A model generated the notes under the pieces. It was not told the origin of the DNA. It saw only the letters and a program-made list of their open reading frames with translations, and searched no databases. Positions 8,096-17,482 of a DNA stretch of 64,000 nucleotides are shown here, piece by piece. Both the position numbers and the translations under genes were made by a program. The DNA comes from WTGA01 sp965231865 (GTDB lineage Bacteria > Pseudomonadota > Gammaproteobacteria > Arenicellales > Poriferihabitantaceae), in contig CBDDOJ010000002.1 in assembly GCA_965231865.1 (NCBI GenBank), positions 1,116,001 through 1,180,000 on the forward strand, written 5' to 3'. The first letter of the stretch is position 1. Every line of letters begins with the position of its first letter.

Positions 8096-9916
8096 ATGAA
8101 AGGATCATTTATTGAAAACCTGCCAAAAATCTACGGGTTGTATACCGGCGGATTTTTGATTTTTATTCTGTTAATGGCGGCCCTTGAGCAGATGGGGGTC
8201 GGCGCAGATACCATCGGCATCCTGTTTGTCGCATTCACGGTGTTTATCTATGCGGCCATTGGCTGGCTTTCCCGGACCATGCAGGTGGATGCCTATTATG
8301 TTGCCGGACGCCAGGTTCCAACGGTCTTCAACGGAATGGCCACCGCGGCGGACTGGATGTCAGGCGCATCTTTTGTGGCAATGGCTGGCGGCATCTACTT
8401 CGGTGGACATGGTTATCTGGCCTTCGTTGTGGGTTGGACCGGCGGTTATGTCCTGGTCGCGGCCCTGATGGCCCCGTACCTGCGCAAATTTGGTTGCTAT
8501 ACCGTTCCGGATTTCATCGGTACCCGGTATGGTGGAAACCTCCCCCGGTTTTTTGCCGTGGTGGTTTTGACCGTTGCGTCGTTTACGTATGTGACCGCCC
8601 AGATCAATGCAACCGGAACCATCGCATCCAGGGCGCTCCAGATTCCGTTTGAAGTCGGGGTGTGGTTCGGGCTTCTGGGCATTTTGCTGTGTTCCATGCT
8701 GGGAGGTATGCGAGCGGTCACCTGGACCCAGGTCGCCCAGTATATCGTCCTGATCATTGCCTACCTGGTGCCGGTATTCTGGATGTCCAACAAGCAGGGA
8801 TTCGGCCTGGTGCCGCAATTGGTCTACGGTGAAGCGGTGATGCGCATCACTGAACTGGAGCAATTGCACGGTCTCGGTTCACTGGATGCCGTGGAAGGGG
8901 CCAAAAAGGGTCTCAAGGCACTGAGTGTCCCGTTTGCCTCAGCAGGGTCGGATGCGTTGAGCAGCTGGAAGTTTGTGACCCTGGTGCTGTGCATGATGGC
9001 CGGTACGGCCTCGTTGCCGCACATCCTGATGCGTTATTTTACCACCCCGTCGGTCAAGGCGGCACGTCAATCCGTGGCGTGGTCATTGTTCTTCATCTTC
9101 CTGCTCTATTTCACGGCCCCGGCCCTGGCAACCTTTACCAAGCTGCAGGTGCTGGACCCGAACCTGGCGACGGGTATTATCGGCAAGGCCATTACGGAAG
9201 TACAGGCACTGGAATGGATACAGAAATGGAGTAATGTTGGATTTCTGCAGATCATTGATGCCAATGGGGATGGCCTGTTGCAGCTCAACGAGTTCTTCAT
9301 GCGAGGGGATATCGTGGTATTGGCAACCCCGGAAATTGCCGGTTTGCCGTATGTGATCTCCGGCCTGGTGGCTGCAGGCGGCATGGCAGCGGCGATGTCC
9401 ACGGCAGATGGGCTGTTGCTGGCGATCGCAAATGCCCTGTCCCATGACTTGTACTACAAAATCATCGACCCCAATGCGGAAACCAAGAAACGTTTGCTGG
9501 TTGCCCGTATTTTGCTGGTGGGAATCGGTGCCGCGGGTGCGTTCGTAGCCAGCTTGAAACTCACCAGTATCCTCGGGGCTGTGGCCTGGGCCTTTGATTT
9601 TGCGTGTTCCGGCCTGTTCTTCCCGATCGTACTGGGAATCTGGTGGAAACGGGCGAATCGCGCGGGAGCACTGGCGGGGATGCTTTGTGGTTTCATCGCA
9701 GGCAGTATCTACCTGTATTATGTTGCGCCGGCGTTTCTCGGCAATGAGCCGTGGATTGGCATTGACCACCTGCGATTCGGGATTATCGGAATGCCGGTCA
9801 GCCTGATTGCGATGGTGGTGGTCAGCCTGATGACCGAAGAGCCGGATGCAGAAACCCAGGCGATGGTGGATGAAATCCGCGTACCGGTCGGCAAGACGGT
9901 GATCGATTCACACTAG
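8096..9916 (+). CDS. Sodium:solute symporter (VC_2705-like) with an EF-hand-like loop
   Basis: The protein has 606 residues from ATG 8096, which has GAGGA nine bases upstream. It shows the sodium:solute symporter fold, with roughly thirteen hydrophobic segments and conserved pieces such as MATAADWMSGASFV, YTVPDFIGTRYGG, TASLPHILMRYFT and GGMAAAMSTADGLLLAIANALSHD. It most likely imports a small carboxylate with sodium. An extra cytoplasm- or periplasm-exposed loop holds DANGDGLLQLNE at residues 388-399, a perfect EF-hand calcium loop pattern (acidic or Asn at 1, 3, 5, Gly at 6, Glu at 12). The gene is translationally close to the DUF4212 gene, and its operon ends at the terminator just downstream. 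Confidence 0.9.
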   Translation: MKGSFIENLPKIYGLYTGGFLIFILLMAALEQMGVGADTIGILFVAFTVFIYAAIGWLSRTMQVDAYYVAGRQVPTVFNGMATAADWMSGASFVAMAGGIYFGGHGYLAFVVGWTGGYVLVAALMAPYLRKFGCYTVPDFIGTRYGGNLPRFFAVVVLTVASFTYVTAQINATGTIASRALQIPFEVGVWFGLLGILLCSMLGGMRAVTWTQVAQYIVLIIAYLVPVFWMSNKQGFGLVPQLVYGEAVMRITELEQLHGLGSLDAVEGAKKGLKALSVPFASAGSDALSSWKFVTLVLCMMAGTASLPHILMRYFTTPSVKAARQSVAWSLFFIFLLYFTAPALATFTKLQVLDPNLATGIIGKAITEVQALEWIQKWSNVGFLQIIDANGDGLLQLNEFFMRGDIVVLATPEIAGLPYVISGLVAAGGMAAAMSTADGLLLAIANALSHDLYYKIIDPNAETKKRLLVARILLVGIGAAGAFVASLKLTSILGAVAWAFDFACSGLFFPIVLGIWWKRANRAGALAGMLCGFIAGSIYLYYVAPAFLGNEPWIGIDHLRFGIIGMPVSLIAMVVVSLMTEEPDAETQAMVDEIRVPVGKTVIDSH

Positions 9917-9932
9917 TTTTTCTTTCTGATTG

Positions 9933-9961
9933 AAGCCGGGGTTTCCCCGGCTTTTTTTTTT
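9933..9961 (+). terminator. Rho-independent terminator after the symporter gene
   Basis: A perfect 9-bp stem (AAGCCGGGG / CCCCGGCTT) with a TTT loop runs straight into a T-tract that ends at 9961. It lies 16 bp after the symporter stop. The first group II intron begins two bases after the T-tract. Confidence 0.95.
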
Positions 9962-9962
9962 G

Positions 9963-11893
9963 GTGCGCCAGGCATGGCGCGTAGCGCCGTGACTGGCGCT
10001 GTTCCGGTACACGTGGTGGTGGGCCGGATGACTGGGCGGTGCAAGTCCGCTGTCGGCCCGACAAGGGGAACGATTAGCCGAACGGCAAGGGTGTCCACCG
10101 CGAGGTGGAATCTGAAGGAAGCCGCAGGCAAACCGCTGGCTCGACGAACAGGAATCGCCTATGAGGCGGTCACGGTGGGTGAGAAGGCTAATATCTTCAA
10201 AGCCCGATACTTGTACGGACACCGTGGACGTATAGGCGGCGAGCATAAGCGGGAAGGTCACGCGCATTACCCTGGGAGGTCTGTGGTCCTGCCTTGGGCT
10301 ACCGTTTCCGAGAGGAAGCGGGATGGGACGGCAGAAGTCAGCCGAGGCCATAGTAGGCTGCTGACCGGCAGTTGAAGGGCTGAACATGGCAAGACGTGAG
10401 TAGGCATGGGATTTCTCGATGAAACTGAACAAGACACAAGCCCGTCGGAGAGGCGGGGCTCAGACGGAGGACGCCGGACGGTATCCGGCGGGAGCCGGTT
10501 TGAGTGTTGAGGGGACATCGGCGAGCCTGATGCGGACGAAAGCGCAGCCGAAGCAGGTCGATCTGATGGAAGCGGTGTTGGAACGCGGCAACCTGATGAA
10601 GGCCTACGAGCGGGTGATTCGGAACAAGGGTGCAAGCGGTGTCGATGGCATCGGGGTACCGGAGTTCAAGGAGCACCTGAAACGGCACTGGCCGACGATC
10701 AGGGCCAGATTGCTGGCGGGGGAATATATTCCCGCGCCGGTACGTCGGGTGGACATACCCAAGCCGCAGGGCGGGGTGAGGACACTCGGCATTCCAACGC
10801 TGACGGATCGGATGATCCAGCAGGCGTTGCATCAGGTGTTGAGTCCTATGTTTGAGCCGGGATTCTCGGATTCGAGCTACGGGTTCCGACCCGGACGCTC
10901 GGCCCATCAGGCGGTGGAGGCGGCGCGGGAACACGTTGCGGCCGGGCATCGCTGGGTGGTGGATCTGGATTTGGAGAAGTTTTTCGACCGGGTCAATCAC
11001 GATATAGTGATGGGGAAACTGGCACAGCAGGTGGACGATGCGCGGGTGTTGAAATTGATTCGCCGATATCTGGAAGCAGGGATGATGGCTGATGGGCTGA
11101 TTTCGCCAAGGCGGAAAGGGATGCCGCAGGGTGGCCCACTAAGCCCTTTATTATCCAATATCCTGCTGACGGAACTGGACCGGGAACTGGAGTGCCGAGG
11201 GCACCGGTTTTGCCGGTATGCGGATGACTTCAATGTTTACGTGAAAAGCGAGAAGGCTGGCCATCGGTTGATGGCGAAGCTGGAAGCGTTTCTGTGGACC
11301 CGCCTCAAGCTCAAGGTCAATTCGACCAAGAGTGCGGTGGCGAGACCGTGGGAGCGGCAATTCCTGGGATACCGTGTGACGGGCTTCAAGGAGTCCAGAC
11401 TGAGTATTTCGAAGGGAAGCTGCCAGCGATTTGCTGACAAGGTGCGGGCCGTACTGCGCGGAGCGCGGGGACGAAGCCTCGCCAGGGCCATTGAGGCGCT
11501 TAACCCGCTGTTGAGGGGTTGGGCGGCCTATTTTCGTTTGGCCAGGGCAAAACGCCCCTTTTTGGCATTGGACGGATGGATTCGACACAAGCTGCGTGCT
11601 ATCTTGTGGCGGCAATGGAAACGGGTTTACACGCGAGCGCGACATCTGATGAAGGCCGGCCTGTCGGAGGTTCGTGCGTGGAAATCTGCGACCAACGGAC
11701 GGGGTCCGTGGTGGAACAGCGGTGCTTCACACATGAACGCGGCATTTCCGAAGGCTTATTTTGATCGTCTTGGACTGGTATCGCTGCTTGATACAGCGTG
11801 TCGGTTGCGGGGCTTACCATGAACCGCCGTATACGGAACCGTACGTACGGTGGTGTGGGAGGACGGCGGAAGTGATTCCGCCTCCTACCCGAT
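9963..11893 (+). mobile_element. Group II intron, copy 1 of a tandem array
   Basis: The 1931-bp unit starts with the conserved group II 5' end GTGCG (9963) and ends CCGAT (11893), with the usual purine-pyrimidine 3' end. About 450 bp of non-coding, hairpin-rich DNA (domains I-IV) precede the maturase gene. A domain V-like hairpin at 11823-11854 follows the gene: a 9-bp outer stem with CGC in the catalytic-triad position, a two-base bulge and a 4-bp inner stem. Domain VI then follows with a candidate branch-point A at 11887, seven bases from the 3' end. The 5' exon is a terminator T-tract, an insertion preference known for bacterial class C introns; I cannot assign the class firmly. Confidence 0.93.
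10419..11822 (+). CDS. ltrA: Group II intron reverse transcriptase/maturase (copy 1)
   Basis: This intact intron-encoded protein has 467 residues. Reverse transcriptase blocks are clear: RDGxGVDGIGV-type block 0/1 (NKGASGVDGIGVPEFKEHL), IPKPQGGVRTLGIP, SYGFRPGRSAHQAV, VVDLDLEKFFDRVNHD, GMPQGGPLSPLLSNILL, and the catalytic RYADDFNVY. A maturase X domain follows (FLGYRVTG, ALNPLLRGWAAYFR), and then a short tail with GPWWNSGASHMN. There is no HNH endonuclease domain, so mobility would rely on nicked or single-stranded target DNA. It acts by splicing its own RNA and priming reverse transcription at the target. It appears identical to the copy 3 protein. Confidence 0.95.
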   Translation: MKLNKTQARRRGGAQTEDAGRYPAGAGLSVEGTSASLMRTKAQPKQVDLMEAVLERGNLMKAYERVIRNKGASGVDGIGVPEFKEHLKRHWPTIRARLLAGEYIPAPVRRVDIPKPQGGVRTLGIPTLTDRMIQQALHQVLSPMFEPGFSDSSYGFRPGRSAHQAVEAAREHVAAGHRWVVDLDLEKFFDRVNHDIVMGKLAQQVDDARVLKLIRRYLEAGMMADGLISPRRKGMPQGGPLSPLLSNILLTELDRELECRGHRFCRYADDFNVYVKSEKAGHRLMAKLEAFLWTRLKLKVNSTKSAVARPWERQFLGYRVTGFKESRLSISKGSCQRFADKVRAVLRGARGRSLARAIEALNPLLRGWAAYFRLARAKRPFLALDGWIRHKLRAILWRQWKRVYTRARHLMKAGLSEVRAWKSATNGRGPWWNSGASHMNAAFPKAYFDRLGLVSLLDTACRLRGLP

Positions 11894-13822
11894 TGCGCCA
11901 GGCATGGCGCGTAGCGCCGTGACTGGCGCTGTTCCGGTACACGTGGTGGTGGGCCGGATGACTGGGCGGTGCAAGTCCGCTGTCGGCCCGACAAGGGGAA
12001 CGATTAGCCGAACGGCAAGGGTGTCCACCGCGAGGTGGAATCTGAAGGAAGCCGCAGGCAAACCGCTGGCTCGACGAACAGGAATCGCCTATGAGGCGGT
12101 CACGGTGGGTGAGAAGGCTAATATCTTCAAAGCCCGATACTTGTACGGACACCGTGGACGTATAGGCGGCGAGCATAAGCGGGAAGGTCACGCGCATTAC
12201 CCTGGGAGGTCTGTGGTCCTGCCTTGGGCTACCGTTTCCGAGAGGAAGCGGGATGGGACGGCAGAAGTCAGCCGAGGCCATAGTAGGCTGCTGACCGGCA
12301 GTTGAAGGGCTGAACATGGCAAGACGTGAGTAGGCATGGGATTTCTCGATGAAACTGAACAAGACACAAGCCCGTCGGAGAGGCGGGGCTCAGACGGAGG
12401 ACGCCGGACGGTATCCGGCGGGAGCCGGTTTGAGTGTTGAGGGGACATCGGCGAGCCTGATGCGGACGAAAGCGCAGCCGAAGCAGGTCGATCTGATGGA
12501 AGCGGTGTTGGAACGCGGCAACCTGATGAAGGCCTACGAGCGGGTGATTCGGAACAAGGGTGCAAGCGGTGTCGATGGCATCGGGGTACCGGAGTTCAAG
12601 GAGCACCTGAACGGCACTGGCCGACGATCAGGGCCAGATTGCTGGCGGGGGAATATATTCCCGCGCCGGTACGTCGGGTGGACATACCCAAGCCGCAGGG
12701 CGGGGTGAGGACACTCGGCATTCCAACGCTGACGGATCGGATGATCCAGCAGGCGTTGCATCAGGTGTTGAGTCCTATGTTTGAGCCGGGATTCTCGGAT
12801 TCGAGCTACGGGTTCCGACCCGGACGCTCGGCCCATCAGGCGGTGGAGGCGGCGCGGGAACACGTTGCGGCCGGGCATCGCTGGGTGGTGGATCTGGATT
12901 TGGAGAAGTTTTTCGACCGGGTCAATCACGATATAGTGATGGGGAAACTGGCACAGCAGGTGGACGATGCGCGGGTGTTGAAATTGATTCGCCGATATCT
13001 GGAAGCAGGGATGATGGCTGATGGGCTGATTTCGCCAAGGCGGAAAGGGATGCCGCAGGGTGGCCCACTAAGCCCTTTATTATCCAATATCCTGCTGACG
13101 GAACTGGACCGGGAACTGGAGTGCCGAGGGCACCGGTTTTGCCGGTATGCGGATGACTTCAATGTTTACGTGAAAAGCGAGAAGGCTGGCCATCGGTTGA
13201 TGGCGAAGCTGGAAGCGTTTCTGTGGACCCGCCTCAAGCTCAAGGTCAATTCGACCAAGAGTGCGGTGGCGAGACCGTGGGAGCGGCAATTCCTGGGATA
13301 CCGTGTGACGGGCTTCAAGGAGTCCAGACTGAGTATTTCGAAGGGAAGCTGCCAGCGATTTGCTGACAAGGTGCGGGCCGTACTGCGCGGAGCGCGGGGA
13401 CGAAGCCTCGCCAGGGCCATTGAGGCGCTTAACCCGCTGTTGAGGGGTTGGGCGGCCTATTTTCGTTTGGCCAGGGCAAAACGCCCCTTTTTGGCATTGG
13501 ACGGATGGATTCGACACAAGCTGCGTGCTATCTTGTGGCGGCAATGGAAACGGGTTTACACGCGAGCGCGACATCTGATGAAGGCCGGCCTGTCGGAGGT
13601 TCGTGCGTGGAAATCTGCGACCAACGGACGGGGTCCGTGGTGGAACAGCGGTGCTTCACACATGAACGCGGCATTTCCGAAGGCTTATTTTGATCGTCTT
13701 GGACTGGTATCGCTGCTTGATACAGCGTGTCGGTTGCGGGGCTTACCATGAACCGCCGTATACGGAACCGTACGTACGGTGGTGTGGGAGGACGGCGGAA
13801 GTGATTCCGCCTCCTACCCGAT
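11894..13822 (+). mobile_element. Group II intron, copy 2 (damaged)
   Basis: The 1929-bp unit abuts copy 1 without a single spacer base. It is two bases shorter than its sisters. The first G of the GTGCG 5' end is missing (the unit begins TGCGCC), and one A is missing from the GAAAC run at about 12610 inside the maturase gene. Domain V (13752-13783) and the CCGAT end are intact. Loss of the 5' splice-site G plus the broken maturase should make this copy unable to splice or move by itself, although maturase from copies 1 or 3 could act in trans. Confidence 0.9.
12349..13751 (+). pseudogene. ltrA: Frameshifted intron maturase (copy 2)
   Basis: The sequence matches the intact maturases of copies 1 and 3 except for one deleted A near 12610 (GAGCACCTGAACGG instead of GAGCACCTGAAACGG). 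The frame therefore breaks at about residue 87, and the truncated product stops at 12708. The remaining codons are open in another frame from 12639 to 13751, covering the RT catalytic blocks and X domain. A protein made only from the downstream frame would lack the N-terminal RT region. No other lesion is visible, so the mutation is recent or was shielded by the sister copies. Confidence 0.92.
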
Positions 13823-15753
13823 GTGCGCCAGGCATGGCGCGTAGCGCCGTGACTGGCGCTGTTCCGGTACACGTGGTGGTGGGCCGGATGACTGGGCGGT
13901 GCAAGTCCGCTGTCGGCCCGACAAGGGGAACGATTAGCCGAACGGCAAGGGTGTCCACCGCGAGGTGGAATCTGAAGGAAGCCGCAGGCAAACCGCTGGC
14001 TCGACGAACAGGAATCGCCTATGAGGCGGTCACGGTGGGTGAGAAGGCTAATATCTTCAAAGCCCGATACTTGTACGGACACCGTGGACGTATAGGCGGC
14101 GAGCATAAGCGGGAAGGTCACGCGCATTACCCTGGGAGGTCTGTGGTCCTGCCTTGGGCTACCGTTTCCGAGAGGAAGCGGGATGGGACGGCAGAAGTCA
14201 GCCGAGGCCATAGTAGGCTGCTGACCGGCAGTTGAAGGGCTGAACATGGCAAGACGTGAGTAGGCATGGGATTTCTCGATGAAACTGAACAAGACACAAG
14301 CCCGTCGGAGAGGCGGGGCTCAGACGGAGGACGCCGGACGGTATCCGGCGGGAGCCGGTTTGAGTGTTGAGGGGACATCGGCGAGCCTGATGCGGACGAA
14401 AGCGCAGCCGAAGCAGGTCGATCTGATGGAAGCGGTGTTGGAACGCGGCAACCTGATGAAGGCCTACGAGCGGGTGATTCGGAACAAGGGTGCAAGCGGT
14501 GTCGATGGCATCGGGGTACCGGAGTTCAAGGAGCACCTGAAACGGCACTGGCCGACGATCAGGGCCAGATTGCTGGCGGGGGAATATATTCCCGCGCCGG
14601 TACGTCGGGTGGACATACCCAAGCCGCAGGGCGGGGTGAGGACACTCGGCATTCCAACGCTGACGGATCGGATGATCCAGCAGGCGTTGCATCAGGTGTT
14701 GAGTCCTATGTTTGAGCCGGGATTCTCGGATTCGAGCTACGGGTTCCGACCCGGACGCTCGGCCCATCAGGCGGTGGAGGCGGCGCGGGAACACGTTGCG
14801 GCCGGGCATCGCTGGGTGGTGGATCTGGATTTGGAGAAGTTTTTCGACCGGGTCAATCACGATATAGTGATGGGGAAACTGGCACAGCAGGTGGACGATG
14901 CGCGGGTGTTGAAATTGATTCGCCGATATCTGGAAGCAGGGATGATGGCTGATGGGCTGATTTCGCCAAGGCGGAAAGGGATGCCGCAGGGTGGCCCACT
15001 AAGCCCTTTATTATCCAATATCCTGCTGACGGAACTGGACCGGGAACTGGAGTGCCGAGGGCACCGGTTTTGCCGGTATGCGGATGACTTCAATGTTTAC
15101 GTGAAAAGCGAGAAGGCTGGCCATCGGTTGATGGCGAAGCTGGAAGCGTTTCTGTGGACCCGCCTCAAGCTCAAGGTCAATTCGACCAAGAGTGCGGTGG
15201 CGAGACCGTGGGAGCGGCAATTCCTGGGATACCGTGTGACGGGCTTCAAGGAGTCCAGACTGAGTATTTCGAAGGGAAGCTGCCAGCGATTTGCTGACAA
15301 GGTGCGGGCCGTACTGCGCGGAGCGCGGGGACGAAGCCTCGCCAGGGCCATTGAGGCGCTTAACCCGCTGTTGAGGGGTTGGGCGGCCTATTTTCGTTTG
15401 GCCAGGGCAAAACGCCCCTTTTTGGCATTGGACGGATGGATTCGACACAAGCTGCGTGCTATCTTGTGGCGGCAATGGAAACGGGTTTACACGCGAGCGC
15501 GACATCTGATGAAGGCCGGCCTGTCGGAGGTTCGTGCGTGGAAATCTGCGACCAACGGACGGGGTCCGTGGTGGAACAGCGGTGCTTCACACATGAACGC
15601 GGCATTTCCGAAGGCTTATTTTGATCGTCTTGGACTGGTATCGCTGCTTGATACAGCGTGTCGGTTGCGGGGCTTACCATGAACCGCCGTATACGGAACC
15701 GTACGTACGGTGGTGTGGGAGGACGGCGGAAGTGATTCCGCCTCCTACCCGAT
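13823..15753 (+). mobile_element. Group II intron, copy 3
   Basis: The 1931-bp unit begins GTGCG directly after the CCGAT end of copy 2 and ends CCGAT at 15753. It appears identical to copy 1. Domain V lies at 15683-15714. The sequence after it (GGTGCACAAGC) is the probable original 3' exon. Its first base is G, as is the first base of the intron, so an intron already in place would present the same first 3'-exon base to a new arrival. Confidence 0.93.
14279..15682 (+). CDS. ltrA: Group II intron reverse transcriptase/maturase (copy 3)
   Basis: This intact 467-residue frame is the same as the copy 1 protein: reverse transcriptase with the YADD active site, X domain, a short DNA-binding-like tail and no endonuclease domain. 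Like copy 1 it starts at an ATG about 456 bp inside the intron. Copies 1 and 3 can each supply maturase for all three introns. Confidence 0.95.
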   Translation: MKLNKTQARRRGGAQTEDAGRYPAGAGLSVEGTSASLMRTKAQPKQVDLMEAVLERGNLMKAYERVIRNKGASGVDGIGVPEFKEHLKRHWPTIRARLLAGEYIPAPVRRVDIPKPQGGVRTLGIPTLTDRMIQQALHQVLSPMFEPGFSDSSYGFRPGRSAHQAVEAAREHVAAGHRWVVDLDLEKFFDRVNHDIVMGKLAQQVDDARVLKLIRRYLEAGMMADGLISPRRKGMPQGGPLSPLLSNILLTELDRELECRGHRFCRYADDFNVYVKSEKAGHRLMAKLEAFLWTRLKLKVNSTKSAVARPWERQFLGYRVTGFKESRLSISKGSCQRFADKVRAVLRGARGRSLARAIEALNPLLRGWAAYFRLARAKRPFLALDGWIRHKLRAILWRQWKRVYTRARHLMKAGLSEVRAWKSATNGRGPWWNSGASHMNAAFPKAYFDRLGLVSLLDTACRLRGLP

Positions 15754-15839
15754 GGTGCACAAGCAGGATTGCCTGATTATTTGATTTCGAACCCTTTTCC
15801 ACCTCCTTTTCCACCCGGACGGTTCTCCCCGAATTTCCC

Positions 15840-16199
15840 ATGTATGCAGATTTTCCAGCCTGGCTGTTGACCTTTGACTACATCATGGGGATGATCATGT
15901 GGACCCTCATTGGCCGGTTCGCCATGGGAATCTTTCTTCCGCAGGACAGTTCGTTTTTCTTCATGCGGGTGTTTGTAAAGTACACCAATCCGCTGATCAA
16001 ACTGTTCCAGCCGGTGACGCCGGCTTTTTTGGTGGAGGGGCTGGTGCCGCTGTATGTGGCCTGGTTTTTCTACATGATCAGGTTTTACCTGATGCCGTGG
16101 ATCATGGGGTATTCGGTGATGGGGATGCTTTCATTCCCACTGGAAAGCGAATTCGCCCGCGGCATCGCCTCCCTCCTTGGAAAACTGTTCGGCACGTGA
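15840..16199 (+). CDS. Small integral membrane protein, possibly YggT-like
   Basis: The protein has 119 residues with two or three hydrophobic segments (about residues 8-30, 63-85 and possibly 85-100). The middle part RVFVKYTNPLIKLFQPVTP resembles the 'NP...P' loop of YggT-family membrane proteins, but the match is short and from memory. The start ATG at 15840 follows a pyrimidine-rich stretch with no good ribosome binding site. The region upstream is the 3' exon side of the intron array, so its promoter may have been separated from it by the introns. Confidence 0.5.
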   Translation: MYADFPAWLLTFDYIMGMIMWTLIGRFAMGIFLPQDSSFFFMRVFVKYTNPLIKLFQPVTPAFLVEGLVPLYVAWFFYMIRFYLMPWIMGYSVMGMLSFPLESEFARGIASLLGKLFGT

Positions 16200-16256
16200 A
16201 ATCCCTTTCGTCCCCGGCCGGCGGTTGATGGTCGGGAGCGGGTGGAAACACGGGGG

Positions 16257-16892
16257 TTATCCGGAATACGGGCCCTTTATCCGGAGCCGGACCCCTCCAT
16301 CATTCATTTTCCTGATTTGCCGGGCAAGGGACCCCTCCAGGTCAATGGCCCGGCATGCGGACAGGATCACGGTGGTCTCAAATCCAAGACTGACGGCATC
16401 CAGCGCACTCCATGCCACGCAATAATCCGTGGCCAGCCCCACCAGTGCGATATCTTGTATTCCCCGGTCACGGAGATAGCCGTTTAGTCCGGTGGCCGTG
16501 GTGTGGTCGTTTTCAAAAAATGCGGAATAGCTGTCAATCCCGGCCCGAAAGCCCTTGCGAACGCTTAACTGGGCACGGGAGGTATCCAGGGCAGGATGAA
16601 AGGCTGCACCGGGGGTATTTTGCACACAGTGCACCGGCCACAGTGTTTGTTCGCCATAGTCCAGCATGATGGCTTGAAATGGAGCTTTTCCGGCCTGGTT
16701 GGCCGCAAAGCTGGCATGATCCGGGGGATGCCAGTCCTGGGTCAGTACGATGTTGGTATACTGGCGGGACAGCAGATTAATTTCCGGAATGATGGCATCG
16801 CCATCCGCCACGGCCAATGCGCCTCCCGGGCAAAAGTCGTTTTGTACATCGACAATTATCAGTGCGGACCTGGAATCCATGTGACTGGCCAT
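16257..16892 (-). CDS. pncA: Nicotinamidase/pyrazinamidase
   Basis: The 211-residue cysteine hydrolase has the PncA catalytic triad: Asp15 in IIVDVQNDFCPGG, Lys in SVRKGFRAG and the nucleophile Cys in GLATDYCVAWSA. It also has the metal-binding Asp-His...His segment TQDWHPPDHASF. It converts nicotinamide to nicotinate plus ammonia for NAD salvage in the cytoplasm. A second ATG four codons in (16880) is an alternative start. It is divergent from yqaA across 40 bp, so the two probably share a compact promoter region. Confidence 0.95.
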   Translation of the reverse strand: MASHMDSRSALIIVDVQNDFCPGGALAVADGDAIIPEINLLSRQYTNIVLTQDWHPPDHASFAANQAGKAPFQAIMLDYGEQTLWPVHCVQNTPGAAFHPALDTSRAQLSVRKGFRAGIDSYSAFFENDHTTATGLNGYLRDRGIQDIALVGLATDYCVAWSALDAVSLGFETTVILSACRAIDLEGSLARQIRKMNDGGVRLRIKGPYSG

Positions 16893-16932
16893 TAACCTGT
16901 ATTGAAAAAATTATCCCGCATCATTCTGGACA

Positions 16933-17373
16933 ATGGAAACCGGTCTTCTTTCATTATTCGTCGGCTCACTGTTGGCATCCACCCTCGTTCCGGGTGGAGT
17001 CGAGGTATTATTATATCATTTGCATGATTCCGGCGAGTATACGTTTGTATCCCTGCTCGCGGTAGCGACATTGGGCAATACCCTGGGCGGCACCCTCACT
17101 TTCTGGATGGGAAGACTGCTGCACAAGGGGTTGTCAGGGTTAACCTGGCATCGGCGCATTCAGCGATTTTTCAAGCTCGAAGACAACGCCTTGGGCCGGG
17201 TCCGGCGGTGGGGGATTCCGGTCCTGTTTTTCAGCTGGATGCCCGTTGTTGGGGACCCGCTTTGCCTGGCCGCAGGGTATCTCAGGCTGCCCTGGCTGCC
17301 CTGTGTCGCGATGATCCTTTTCAGCAAGATTTCCAGGTACTGGGTCCTGCTCTGGCTATTTCCGGACCCCTGA
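16933..17373 (+). CDS. yqaA: YqaA family membrane protein (DedA/SNARE-associated type)
   Basis: The 146-residue inner-membrane protein resembles E. coli YqaA along its length: LFVGSLLASTLVPGGVEV at the start, ATLGNTLGGTLTFWMGR in the middle and FFSWMPVVGDPLCLAAGYLR near the end. This last is the helical-hairpin motif of the DedA/VTT superfamily. Members are thought to help membrane lipid handling; the exact role of YqaA is unknown. It converges with arsS across 109 bp. Confidence 0.88.
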   Translation: METGLLSLFVGSLLASTLVPGGVEVLLYHLHDSGEYTFVSLLAVATLGNTLGGTLTFWMGRLLHKGLSGLTWHRRIQRFFKLEDNALGRVRRWGIPVLFFSWMPVVGDPLCLAAGYLRLPWLPCVAMILFSKISRYWVLLWLFPDP

Positions 17374-17482
17374 TGGGTGCCTTGCAGCGGTCCGGAATGA
17401 AAGCGGTGGTTTTCGCGAAGCGGTGGGGTGGGCAGGGTGGATGTTTCCGGGGTGGTTTCCGGCCTGCCATGGGCCGGCTTAC

